A DNA stretch of 37,506 nucleotides from Gammaproteobacteria bacterium. GTDB taxonomy: Bacteria; Pseudomonadota; Gammaproteobacteria; Burkholderiales; Rhodocyclaceae. Positions 13,239 through 22,982 of the stretch are shown one piece after another. Positions within the stretch are counted from its first letter, which is position 1; the number at the start of each line of letters is the position of its first letter. Position numbers and translations under genes: made by a program. The DNA lies in NCBI GenBank assembly GCA_018819515.1, contig JAHJPX010000016.1, forward strand, positions 1 through 37,506, read 5' to 3'. A model generated the notes under the pieces. The model made no database searches. It was not told where the DNA came from and was given only the letters and a program-made list of their open reading frames with translations.

Positions 13239-13652
13239 ATGACTCCCGACAACATTGCCCCTGACGATCGCGCTACCTTCAACGAGGCGATTGCTTCGAT
13301 CCGCGCCGACCATGCCGTGCTGCGCGACTTGGCCAAGGCCGCCTCCATGCATGTCGGTTCCATGGCCGACGAGACGATGTCGCTGGCGGATGCCATGCTC
13401 GCCCACGAGAGCGCCGAGGCGCGGCTGTTCGCGCTGCCCTTCGTTACCCGCCCGCCCGATAGCGTGATCTCCACATCCGCGCGGGCGCGCCAGCGCTGTC
13501 TCGAATACAAGTCCGGCACCTACCGCCTGCCAAATGCCGAAGCTGCGGCCGGGGTATTCATCGACGCCTTGCTCACCCACCTCGCGGTCGAGGACACGTG
13601 GCTGGACCACGAGGACGAGCACCAGAAGGATCGCCTGCGCACCATTGCCTAG
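13239..13652 (+). CDS. Hemerythrin-like (HHE) helical protein
   Basis: A 137-residue all-helical protein. Histidines occur in the pattern expected for a four-helix hemerythrin-type bundle: DHAVLRDLAK, AHESAEARLF and THLAVEDTWLDHED. That would give a di-iron oxygen-binding or sensing site. The match is partial: the usual HxxxE and HxxxH spacings are only approximated, so metal binding is an inference. The ribosome binding site AAAGGAGA lies well placed before the ATG. It is a single gene, divergent from the hypothetical gene at 13095. A palindromic repeat starts ten bases after its stop. Confidence 0.6.
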   Translation: MTPDNIAPDDRATFNEAIASIRADHAVLRDLAKAASMHVGSMADETMSLADAMLAHESAEARLFALPFVTRPPDSVISTSARARQRCLEYKSGTYRLPNAEAAAGVFIDALLTHLAVEDTWLDHEDEHQKDRLRTIA

Positions 13653-13661
13653 ACCCGCAGC

Positions 13662-13689
13662 GAGAAAGTCAGCCGTGGTGATACGCCGC
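13662..13689 (+). repeat. Palindromic repeat A, copy 9
   Basis: GAGAAAGTCAGCC is followed by GTGGTG-ATA-CGCCGC. The two changes convert Watson-Crick pairs to G-U wobble pairs, so a stem can still form in RNA. It lies between the convergent ends of the hemerythrin-like gene and the RND pump gene. Confidence 0.75.
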
Positions 13690-13718
13690 GGCGGGCGCCC
13701 GCGTCGGCCGGGGCGCCG

Positions 13719-16813
<3,095 letters not shown>

Positions 16814-16817
<4 letters not shown>

Positions 16818-18025
16818 GGCGCCGGCCTTTCTTTCTTGTCGGCGGCGGTGCGTAGCGGCATCCTCTCGACGGCGACGGCGAGATCGCTGGTGACGATGCG
16901 GTCGCCCGCCTCGAAGCCGCCGCGCACATAGGCCTGGTCGGTGCCACGATAGACGACTTCCGGCTTGCGCATGGCGAGCTTGCCGGCGCTGTCCATCACC
17001 CAGACGACATCGCCGTCGCGCAACCAGTTGCGATCGAGCGCGATCACGTTCTTCAGTTGACGGCCCTGGATCTCGGCGCGCACGTAGGCGCCGAGCAGCA
17101 GCGCCGGCCGCCTGGCGCCGATCTGCCCCAGCGGATCATCGACGGCCGCCAGCACGCGGGCCATGCGTCCTTTTTCGTCCAGGTCACCGCGCAGGCGAAT
17201 CAGCCGGCCGGCACGGAACCGGTCCTTGCCCCAGACGCGCTCCTGGAAGAAGTTCACCTGCGCACCCTTGCCGCCGTTGCCCGGCAGGTCCAGCCATTGC
17301 AGGCTGGCCGCCGGCACCGCCAGTTCGACCCAGAACGTATCGGTACCGGCCAGACTGGCGAGCGCGGCGCCGTTGGTCACTCGGGTGCCGGCGTTGACCG
17401 AACGATCCAGCACCACGGCGTTGAAGGGCGCACGCACGGTAGTGCGCGCCAGCGCCAGTTCGGCGGCCGCCAGTGCCGCCTCGGCGGAAGCGACGGCGGC
17501 GCGCGCGGTTGCCCGCTGCGGTTCGCGCAACATCAGCCGGCGCTCTTCTTCGGAGGCGCCGGTTTCCTTCGCCAGCAGGGCGAACTCCTGTTCGGCGACG
17601 GCGCCCTTGCCGTCTTCCAGCGCCAGGTCGGCGCGCGCCCTGGTCAGTTCGGCCCGGCGCTGGCGCACCGCGAGTTCGTAATCGGCCGGATCGATCTGTA
17701 ACAGCAAGGCACCCCGGCGCACATGGGCACCCGGCTCAAAGGCGCTGCCCACTTGTTTCACCTCGCCGACGGCCTGGGACTGGAGCGTCACCTGTCGCGC
17801 CGCCTGCACCGTGCCCCATGCCTCGACGAGCAGTTGCTGGTCGCCGGCCGTCACGGAAGTCACTTCCACCAGCCGCGCTTCGCGCGCGGGCTCGGCGCGG
17901 GTGGCCTCGCTGCTGGTGTTCATCAGGATGATCACCAGCACGGCCGCCACCAGGGCCACGATCAGTGGTGGCACGAGCTTCCGGCCGTGCCGGCGAAAGA
18001 GGTTGGCGATGCGCGTATCGGTCAT
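16814..18025 (-). CDS. RND efflux periplasmic adaptor (membrane fusion protein)
   Basis: A 403-residue adaptor. One N-terminal membrane helix (about residues 15-34) is followed by a barrel-sandwich lipoyl half (VEAWGTVQAARQVTLQSQAV), an alpha-hairpin (roughly 105-190, rich in Ala, Glu and Arg), the second lipoyl half (TTVRAPFNAVVLDRSVNAG) and beta-barrel and membrane-proximal domains. This is the HlyD/AcrA layout. It joins the RND pump to the outer-membrane channel in the periplasm. It lies in the middle of the leftward efflux operon. The 80 bp between this gene and the outer membrane factor gene hold part of a dispersed ACCACGGAG-type repeat. Confidence 0.92.
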
Positions 18026-18050
18026 TTCAGGTCGTCCTGGGAAAAGCGAT

Positions 18051-18082
18051 TAACCACGGAGAGCACAGAGAAATGCAGAGAA
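18051..18082 (+). repeat. ACCACGGAG-type dispersed repeat, left arm
   Basis: TAACCACGGAGAGCACAGAG followed by AAATGCAGAGAA is a decayed member of the widespread intergenic ACCACAGAG-GACACAGAG repeat type. A second copy lies in the opposite orientation at 18143-18183, so the two could pair in the transcript around the 3' end of the outer membrane factor gene. Confidence 0.5.
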
Positions 18083-18107
18083 TAATTTCGGGGTTGTCAT
18101 GGTCGGG

Positions 18108-19625
18108 TTATTTGCCTGCAAGTCCGGGGCTTGTCGCATTGGTTGTCCTCTTTGACTCCGTGCCCTCTATGTCCCCTGTGGTTTGTTGTTCGGGTTCCTG
18201 ATTCTTCTTTTCAGCAGTCGACCTTGGCGGTGCGGGCAACCAGCCCCCGGCCAGCGCACGCACGAGGGCGATGCGCTTGCTGACGAGCTGGCGCCGGGCG
18301 GCCACCTGCTGACGCTCCAGGCTTTGGCGGCTGCGCAGGGCGTCCAGCACCGACAGGTAGTCGCTGTCGCCCTGGAAGTAGCGACGGCGCTCGAGTCGCG
18401 CCACGGCTTCGACGTGCGCCAATTGGTTGTCGAGGCTGGCGAGATAGACGCGCTGGCCGGCTTCATCGCTGAGCGCGTCCTCGACTTCGCCGATGGCTTC
18501 CAGCAGCGTCTGGCCGTAACTGTTGAAAGCTTCGTCCACCACGGCGCGCGTGCGGTTCACTTCAGCCCGGCGCTGACCCCCGTCGAACAGCGTTACCGCC
18601 AGTTCGGCGGCCAGCTTGCCGATCCAGCCTTCGAACAGGCCGCCGGTGGCGCCCGGTGTGGTGATGGCCGCGGCAAGGTCGAGGGTCGGATAGCGCGCCG
18701 CTACGGCGACGGCGACGCGGGCGTCGGCGGCGCGCAGGCGCAGGAAGGCGGCCTGGAGGTCGGGACGGCGGCGGACCAGATCGGCCGGCACGCCGGTGGC
18801 CGGCAGCGGTCCCAGCGCCGGCAGCGCCCCCGTGTCCGGCAGGCTGGCGGCGCCGGGCGCTTCGCCGATCAGGATCGCCAGTTGATGCGCCAGCGTGTTC
18901 CGCTGCATTTCGGCCTGGGCGCGCTCGCCTTCGGTCTGGGCCAGCAACTGGCGCTGGCGATAGACGTCGCTGGCGGTGGCCTGGCCGATGCGGAAACGCG
19001 CCTCGACCAGTTGCAGCAGTTGCCGGTTGATGGTGATCTGGCTGTCGATCAACATCAGCTGGTTGCGCTGCTCGACCAGTTGGTACCAGGTGGTGGCAAC
19101 GGCGGCGCTGAGTGTGATGACGGCGGTTTGCAGGTCAGCTGTCGAGGCGTCGGCATCGAAGCCCGCCGCTTCGCTGCCGGCGCGCACGCGGCCCCAGAGG
19201 TCGACTTCGTAGGCGGCAAACAGTCCCGCCTGGCGCGTGACCGTGCTGTCGTCGCGCGTCCGGCCCTGCCGCGTGTGGCTACCTTGCGCCGTCAGTGTCG
19301 GCCACAATGGCGCGTCTTGCCGCCTCGCCACCGCCTCGGCCTGACGTAGCCGCGCCCAGGCGGCGCGGAGGGAAAAGTTGTCGGCTAACGCCTTGTCGAT
19401 CAGCGTGTCGAGCTGCGGGTCGGCGAAGTCACGCCACCAGTGCTCATCGATGGCCTGTTCGCCTCCCGTGACGCTGAACGTTTCCGGTAGCGGCACCGAT
19501 AGCGCGTCGCGTTCGGGTGTTACGGAACAGCCGGCGAGCAGGGCGGCAAGCGCAACCGCGAACGTCGCCGCGTACCTGGTCCGTGCGCCAGACCGGCCGA
19601 GCAGATGGCCGAGTGGTTCCCGCAA
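18108..19625 (-). CDS. RND efflux outer membrane factor lipoprotein (NodT/OprM-like)
   Basis: A 505-residue TolC-family outer-membrane channel. The lipobox LLAGC (Cys33) predicts lipidation. The motifs HWWRDFADPQLDTLIDKAL, YEVDLWGRVRAG and RRPDLQAAFLRLRAADARV are typical of the NodT/OprM group, and the two OEP repeats are present. The start codon is TTG with GGGAG eight bases upstream; no good ATG lies nearby. It is the first gene of the efflux operon. The last 40 or so residues (after WLPAPPRS) are hydrophilic and of odd composition. Part of that tail (TTGDIEGTESKRTTN) is encoded by a dispersed repeat, so the original stop was probably lost when the repeat arrived. Confidence 0.92.
   Translation of the reverse strand: MREPLGHLLGRSGARTRYAATFAVALAALLAGCSVTPERDALSVPLPETFSVTGGEQAIDEHWWRDFADPQLDTLIDKALADNFSLRAAWARLRQAEAVARRQDAPLWPTLTAQGSHTRQGRTRDDSTVTRQAGLFAAYEVDLWGRVRAGSEAAGFDADASTADLQTAVITLSAAVATTWYQLVEQRNQLMLIDSQITINRQLLQLVEARFRIGQATASDVYRQRQLLAQTEGERAQAEMQRNTLAHQLAILIGEAPGAASLPDTGALPALGPLPATGVPADLVRRRPDLQAAFLRLRAADARVAVAVAARYPTLDLAAAITTPGATGGLFEGWIGKLAAELAVTLFDGGQRRAEVNRTRAVVDEAFNSYGQTLLEAIGEVEDALSDEAGQRVYLASLDNQLAHVEAVARLERRRYFQGDSDYLSVLDALRSRQSLERQQVAARRQLVSKRIALVRALAGGWLPAPPRSTAEKKNQEPEQQTTGDIEGTESKRTTNATSPGLAGK
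18143..18183 (-). repeat. ACCACAGGG-type dispersed repeat, right arm (inside coding sequence)
   Basis: On the minus strand it reads ACCACAGGGGACATAGAGGG and then CACGGAGTCAAAGAGGACAA. It encodes the tail of the outer membrane factor protein and is the inverted partner of the copy at 18051-18082. Confidence 0.55.
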
Positions 19626-19728
19626 ATTCAGCTCCCAGTAGGCAAGAAACCATAATTATCCGCTATCGGACCTGAACGAGAAATTAATCAACAGCGACGA
19701 TTTGCCGCGTATGCCGAGGCGGTCCGGG

Positions 19729-20199
19729 TCAGCGGTGTTTCTTGTACGTGCCCATGAGTTCGGCATGCCCGACGATGTGTCCCTGCATGGCTGCTTCCAG
19801 CGCGGCCTTGGTCGGCGTGTGCAGGTTGGGCAGGACGGTGTCGAGAGCGTAGAGCTTGTGGAAGTAGCGATGCCGGCCGATGGGCGGGCAGGGTCCGCCG
19901 TAGCCCGCGCGCTGCCAGTCGTTGAGTCCTTCCTGCGCGCCGGGCGGAAGCTCGCGCATCGCTTCCGGCAGCGAAATCGTGCCGGGCGGGATGTTGTACA
20001 GCACCCAGTGCACGTAAGTCATCTTCGGCGCGGCCGGATCGGGCGCATCCGGGTCGTCGACAATCAGCGCCAGGCTCTTTGTCCCGGCCGGTACGTCGTA
20101 CCAGGCGAGCGGCGGCGAAATGTCCTTACCGTCGCAGGTGTACTTCGAGGGGATGTCGCTGCCCTGGGTGAAAGCGGTCGATGCAAGTTGGAGGGGCAT
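19729..20199 (-). CDS. YbhB/YbcL-family PEBP (Raf kinase inhibitor-like) protein
   Basis: A 156-residue phosphatidylethanolamine-binding-protein-fold protein. It has the ligand-pocket motifs DDPDAPDP and HWVLYNIP, then GPCPPIGRHRYFHKLYALD, which together are diagnostic of the bacterial YbhB/YbcL group. The family binds small anionic ligands and its bacterial role is unclear. There is no signal peptide, so it is cytoplasmic. It is transcribed leftward, downstream of infA and separated from it by palindromic repeat copy 10, which could limit read-through. Confidence 0.93.
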   Translation of the reverse strand: MPLQLASTAFTQGSDIPSKYTCDGKDISPPLAWYDVPAGTKSLALIVDDPDAPDPAAPKMTYVHWVLYNIPPGTISLPEAMRELPPGAQEGLNDWQRAGYGGPCPPIGRHRYFHKLYALDTVLPNLHTPTKAALEAAMQGHIVGHAELMGTYKKHR

Positions 20200-20224
20200 G
20201 GTGTGTCTCCTCTGCCTGTTTACT

Positions 20225-20250
20225 GAAAGTCAGCCGTGGCGATACGCCGC
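20225..20250 (+). repeat. Palindromic repeat A, copy 10
   Basis: GAAAGTCAGCC followed by GTGGCG-ATA-CGCCGC, nine bases beyond the infA stop codon. On the infA strand it forms a hairpin followed by GACTTTC. Confidence 0.8.
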
Positions 20251-20259
20251 CCAGGCGAC

Positions 20260-20511
20260 CTATTTCCGGCGCGGTGGTGGCGCAGCACGGCCGGGCACAT
20301 GACGGTAGGTGATGCGTCCCTTGCTCATGTCGTAGGGCGACATTTCCAGCGTCACGCTGTCGCCGGCGATGATACGGATATGGAACTTTCGCAGGCGTCC
20401 TGCGGTATGGGCCAACAGCTCGTGTCCGTTATCGAGCGTGACGCGATAGCGGGCGTCGGGCAGAACTTCGGTGACGACGCCGTTCATTTCGATGAGTTCT
20501 TCTTTTGCCAT
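20260..20511 (-). CDS. infA: Translation initiation factor IF-1
   Basis: An 83-residue S1/OB-fold protein that binds the ribosomal A site during initiation. It begins MAKEELIEMNGVVTEVLPDA and contains YRVTLDNGHELLAHTAGRLR then KFHIRIIAGDSVTLEMSPYD and KGRITYRH, the full IF-1 pattern. It carries a short proline/arginine-rich C-terminal tail not found in the E. coli protein. Betaproteobacteria often have a second infA outside the ribosomal protein clusters, and the lack of ribosomal genes here suggests this is that copy. AGGAAG lies eight bases before the ATG. A perfect hairpin sits 30 bases upstream and the predicted promoter is more than 200 bases upstream, so a long structured leader is likely. 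Confidence 0.95.
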   Translation of the reverse strand: MAKEELIEMNGVVTEVLPDARYRVTLDNGHELLAHTAGRLRKFHIRIIAGDSVTLEMSPYDMSKGRITYRHVPGRAAPPPRRK

Positions 20512-20540
20512 GCTGCACTTCCTTTTCTGGTAAGTCTTTT

Positions 20541-20560
20541 CCTCGTGCCTGGGCACGAGG
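20541..20560 (-). promoter_or_regulatory. Perfect hairpin in the infA leader
   Basis: CCTCGTGCC-TG-GGCACGAGG is a perfect inverted repeat with 9-bp arms and a 2-base centre, 29 bases upstream of the infA start. On the infA strand it is followed by AAAAGACTTACC, not by a U-run, so it is not a simple terminator of that transcript. It may be an mRNA structure controlling infA translation or a protein-binding dyad. Confidence 0.45.
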
Positions 20561-20735
20561 TTTCCCCGATTGCGCCGGTTGTGATTCGCAGGCACCAGTC
20601 GTCGATCCGGCCGCGATCCATGCCGGGCTTCGCGTTTGCGGAACGATCGGATCGACGATACGCTGGCGACGACGGGCGCGGGGCAGGCGCCCTGCGTGCC
20701 GGGAACCGATGGCATCGGAACCACGGCGCAGCGGA

Positions 20736-20764
20736 ATTATGTCAAAGGATTGATTCCGGTGCAA
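20736..20764 (-). promoter_or_regulatory. Possible sigma-70 promoter for infA
   Basis: On the minus strand TTGCAC and CATAAT are separated by 17 bp. The -10 is close to consensus and the -35 is weak. The predicted start near 20728 gives a leader of more than 200 bases before infA. Confidence 0.35.
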
Positions 20765-20789
20765 GCGACAGTACAACAAAATACCATAT

Positions 20790-20813
20790 GAATCATGAAG
20801 ATATGCATGATTC
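20790..20813. promoter_or_regulatory. Inverted repeat upstream of the infA promoter
   Basis: GAATCATG, eight bases, then CATGATTC, a perfect dyad in an AT-rich pocket about 25 bp upstream of the predicted -35 box. The spacing suits a dimeric transcription factor site. No regulator is suggested by the sequence. Confidence 0.35.
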
Positions 20814-20874
20814 GAGCAGTGCGCCCGACCTCCGGCGGGCGCCGTCGTCGACTTCCAGGCGCGGGATTGCGGCA

Positions 20875-20955
20875 AGCCCATCCCTCGCGTTGCTCGGGAC
20901 CGCCACTGCGTAGCGTCCTGCGCCCTTCGGCCTGGTCAGCCGTGGCGAGATGCTG
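20875..20955 (+). repeat. Long composite repeat L, copy 5, ending in a palindromic repeat A
   Basis: CCCATCCCTCGCGTTGCTCG, GGACCGCCACTGCGTAGCG and TGCGCCCTTCGGCCTG, ending GTCAGCCGTGGCGAGATGCTG. It lacks the GTGTGGGGCG start. It lies ten bases beyond the stop of the leftward coiled-coil gene. Confidence 0.7.
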
Positions 20956-20965
20956 GGCGTTGAGC

Positions 20966-21619
20966 TTATTGCTGGTTGAATTTCTCGATGCAGGCCGACA
21001 TTTCTTCGGCGCTGCCGACGGCACAGTTGCCCGACTTTAGCGGTGCGCGCTGGCTGGCGCGTGAAGTGGGGGGCGTGGCGCGTCGGGGCTGTTGCGTGGC
21101 CTGTTCGGCGCGCTTCATTTCTTCGATCTGCGCTTCGAGTTCCTCGGCGTGGAGTTCGGCTTTCTCGGCCGCGCGTTGCGCATCTCGCGCATCGAGCCGG
21201 TATTCGGCGTTCTCGCGCTGGAACTTGTCGAGCAGCTTGACGTTGCGTGCATCCTCCTTGCGCGCTGCGTCGAGTTCCTCCTGCATGCGCTCGACAACGC
21301 TCCCGTGTTTCTCGAGCTGGAGCGACAGCATTCGGTAGGAAAGATAACCGCCAACGGCGAGGCCGACGATCAGCAGGAGCAGGGCGATCGCCAGCCGGAG
21401 CAGCAGGGAGGGACCGGACGCCGCTGCACCTTCGTCGGCCGCTTCGCGCGCCGGCCCTGAGCTGCGCCGGTCGTCGCTCGACTCGTCATCGGAGCCGCCG
21501 AGACGGCTGCGCAGGCGCTGCAGCACCTGGATGCCGGCGTCGAGAACGGGAATGAGGCGCCGGGCGACGGCGCCGGGTCCGGTGGTTTCTTCCTCGCGCT
21601 CTTCGTCCGGCTTGCTCAT
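20966..21619 (-). CDS. Hypothetical membrane-anchored coiled-coil protein
   Basis: A 217-residue protein. The first 70 residues are charged and disordered-looking. One transmembrane helix lies at about 72-95 (rich in Leu, Ile and Val). A long Glu/Arg/Ala-rich coiled coil covers about 98-175. The last part is Pro/Thr/Arg-rich and ends CAVGSAEEMSACIEKFNQQ, with two cysteines that could form a disulfide if the C-terminus is periplasmic. The gene lies 16 bases downstream of the next leftward gene, so the two are probably one transcript. The family is unknown to me; related architecture occurs in envelope-associated proteins. Confidence 0.65.
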   Translation of the reverse strand: MSKPDEEREEETTGPGAVARRLIPVLDAGIQVLQRLRSRLGGSDDESSDDRRSSGPAREAADEGAAASGPSLLLRLAIALLLLIVGLAVGGYLSYRMLSLQLEKHGSVVERMQEELDAARKEDARNVKLLDKFQRENAEYRLDARDAQRAAEKAELHAEELEAQIEEMKRAEQATQQPRRATPPTSRASQRAPLKSGNCAVGSAEEMSACIEKFNQQ

Positions 21620-21635
21620 TCCAGAAGCGTTCCCG

Positions 21636-22136
21636 TTACGGCTTTACGGCCGGGGCCGGTTCCGTCGGCGCCGGTGTGACCGGTTCGGCAGGCATCGGGG
21701 TGGCGGGCTCCGCGGGTGCGGGCGCGGCCGGCTCGTTCGGCGTCAGCGGTGGAGCGACGATGACGGGCGCGGGCGAGACGGGTTGCTCGTCGAGGGCCCG
21801 GGCGCCGGTGACGAAATATTCGGTTTCGGCAAAACAGTTGGTCGGCACGAACTTGTGTTGTTCGTAGCTGAGCACGATGCGCTTGCCGGCCAGGGCGTTT
21901 ATCTGATGGGCGACGGTGTCGTCGCGTACCGAGAATTCGAACTTGTCGGGAATGGCGCCGGGCATGGTGACCATGGCGATTTCGCCTTCCCAGGTCTTGC
22001 ATAGCCAGCCTTTGTGCGAAAACTTTTGTACGTAGCCGGCGCGTTCGCCTTCGGAGTAGCTCCAGTTCAGGGTCAACCAGACCCAGCCTGCAAGCGCCAG
22101 CAGCACCAGTCCAAGGAACACGAAAAAAGCGCGCAT
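21636..22136 (-). CDS. Conserved membrane-anchored protein with Pro/Ala-rich tail
   Basis: A 166-residue protein with one N-terminal transmembrane helix (residues 3-22). A small globular domain follows, containing WSYSEGERAGYVQKFSHKGW, LCKTWEGEIAMVTMPG and YEQHKFVPTNCFAETEYFVT. This conserved pattern is familiar from uncharacterised proteobacterial proteins. The last 45 residues are a Pro/Ala/Glu/Thr repeat (PAEPATP-type) likely to be an extended linker. The globular part is predicted to be periplasmic. It is probably co-transcribed with the coiled-coil gene downstream. No function is known to me. Confidence 0.7.
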   Translation of the reverse strand: MRAFFVFLGLVLLALAGWVWLTLNWSYSEGERAGYVQKFSHKGWLCKTWEGEIAMVTMPGAIPDKFEFSVRDDTVAHQINALAGKRIVLSYEQHKFVPTNCFAETEYFVTGARALDEQPVSPAPVIVAPPLTPNEPAAPAPAEPATPMPAEPVTPAPTEPAPAVKP

Positions 22137-22197
22137 CGGGTGCTCTCCGAAATTTACGTTGTCGCGACTTTACCGCATGCAGATGACGCTACCAAGC

Positions 22198-22896
22198 TTA
22201 GCCGCCGAAACGGCGCAGTCCGTTGATATCCGTCACGGTGACGCCGCCGTACTCGACGCTCAGATAGCCGGCGAACTGCAGCACCTTGAGCGAGCGATTG
22301 ACGCGCTGGCGGGAGACGCCGGTGAGATAGCCGATCTCCTCCTGCGAAACCGCAAGATGTCGGCCGGTGCCCGGGTAGAGCACGGGATTGAACAATGTGG
22401 CCAGGCAGCGGGCGACGCGGGCATCGGTGTCGAGCAGGCGTTCGGATTCGAGCAGGCCGATGAACTGGCCGAGCCGCTCGTTCAGTTGCACCAGCAGGTA
22501 GCGGTTGAAGCCGATGCTGTGGTCGAGCAGCCATTGGAAAGTGCTGCGGCGCATGCAAGCCACGCGCGAGTCGCGCAGCGCTACTACGTCGTAGCGGCGC
22601 GGCTCGGTCTTGAGCAGTGAGCCTTCGCCGAACCAGCCGCCAGGCGGTACCCCGGTGAGCGTCGCGGTCTTGCCGTTTTCGAGATCGCTGGTCAGCTTGA
22701 GCAAGCCGTCCATGACGCCGAACCAGTGATCCGCCGGCTCGCCTTTTCGGCAAATGAAAGCGCCGGCCGGCAGGCGGCGTTCGGACATGCCCGCTTCGAC
22801 ATGCTCAAACTCCTCGTCGGAAAGATCGCAGGCCCAACGGGAGTTACGCAGGGTTTCTGCCAGCGTCGGCGGTTTTTTTGCGGAATTGTCGGCCAC
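22198..22896 (-). CDS. Crp/Fnr-family transcriptional regulator
   Basis: A 232-residue regulator. An N-terminal cyclic-nucleotide-binding-like beta-roll (about 20-130; GEPADHWFGVMDGLLKLTS, then GGWFGEGSLL) is joined by a dimer helix to a C-terminal winged helix (LAVSQEEIGYLTGVSRQRVN). There is no FNR-type cysteine cluster. The roll lacks a clear cAMP-binding RxS pair, so the ligand is unknown. In the recognition helix Ser195-Arg196-Gln197 and Arg201 align with CRP Arg180, Glu181 and Arg185, with Glu replaced by Gln. The start is GTG at 22896 with a poor ribosome binding site. A perfect dyad (22884-22905) spans this start. The gene is divergent from the acyl-CoA ligase/Liv operon, so it is the natural candidate to regulate that operon and itself. 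Confidence 0.88.
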   Translation of the reverse strand: MADNSAKKPPTLAETLRNSRWACDLSDEEFEHVEAGMSERRLPAGAFICRKGEPADHWFGVMDGLLKLTSDLENGKTATLTGVPPGGWFGEGSLLKTEPRRYDVVALRDSRVACMRRSTFQWLLDHSIGFNRYLLVQLNERLGQFIGLLESERLLDTDARVARCLATLFNPVLYPGTGRHLAVSQEEIGYLTGVSRQRVNRSLKVLQFAGYLSVEYGGVTVTDINGLRRFGG

Positions 22897-22905
22897 GCGA
22901 CAATT
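22884..22905. promoter_or_regulatory. CRP-geometry dyad operator
   Basis: AATTGTCG-GCCACG-CGACAATT is a perfect inverted repeat with 8-bp arms and a 6-bp centre. CRP sites have TGTGA-N6-TCACA; this site has TGTCG-N6-CGACA with the same spacing and flanking A/T. It overlaps the start codon of the Crp/Fnr gene and lies 78 bp upstream of the acyl-CoA ligase start. Confidence 0.6.
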
Positions 22906-22982
22906 CTAGGCCGTCCGGTGACTACAATGAACTTCACATCGACCGGGCGGCCCGACCGCGAACGGCAAGCGAGGAGACTAGG

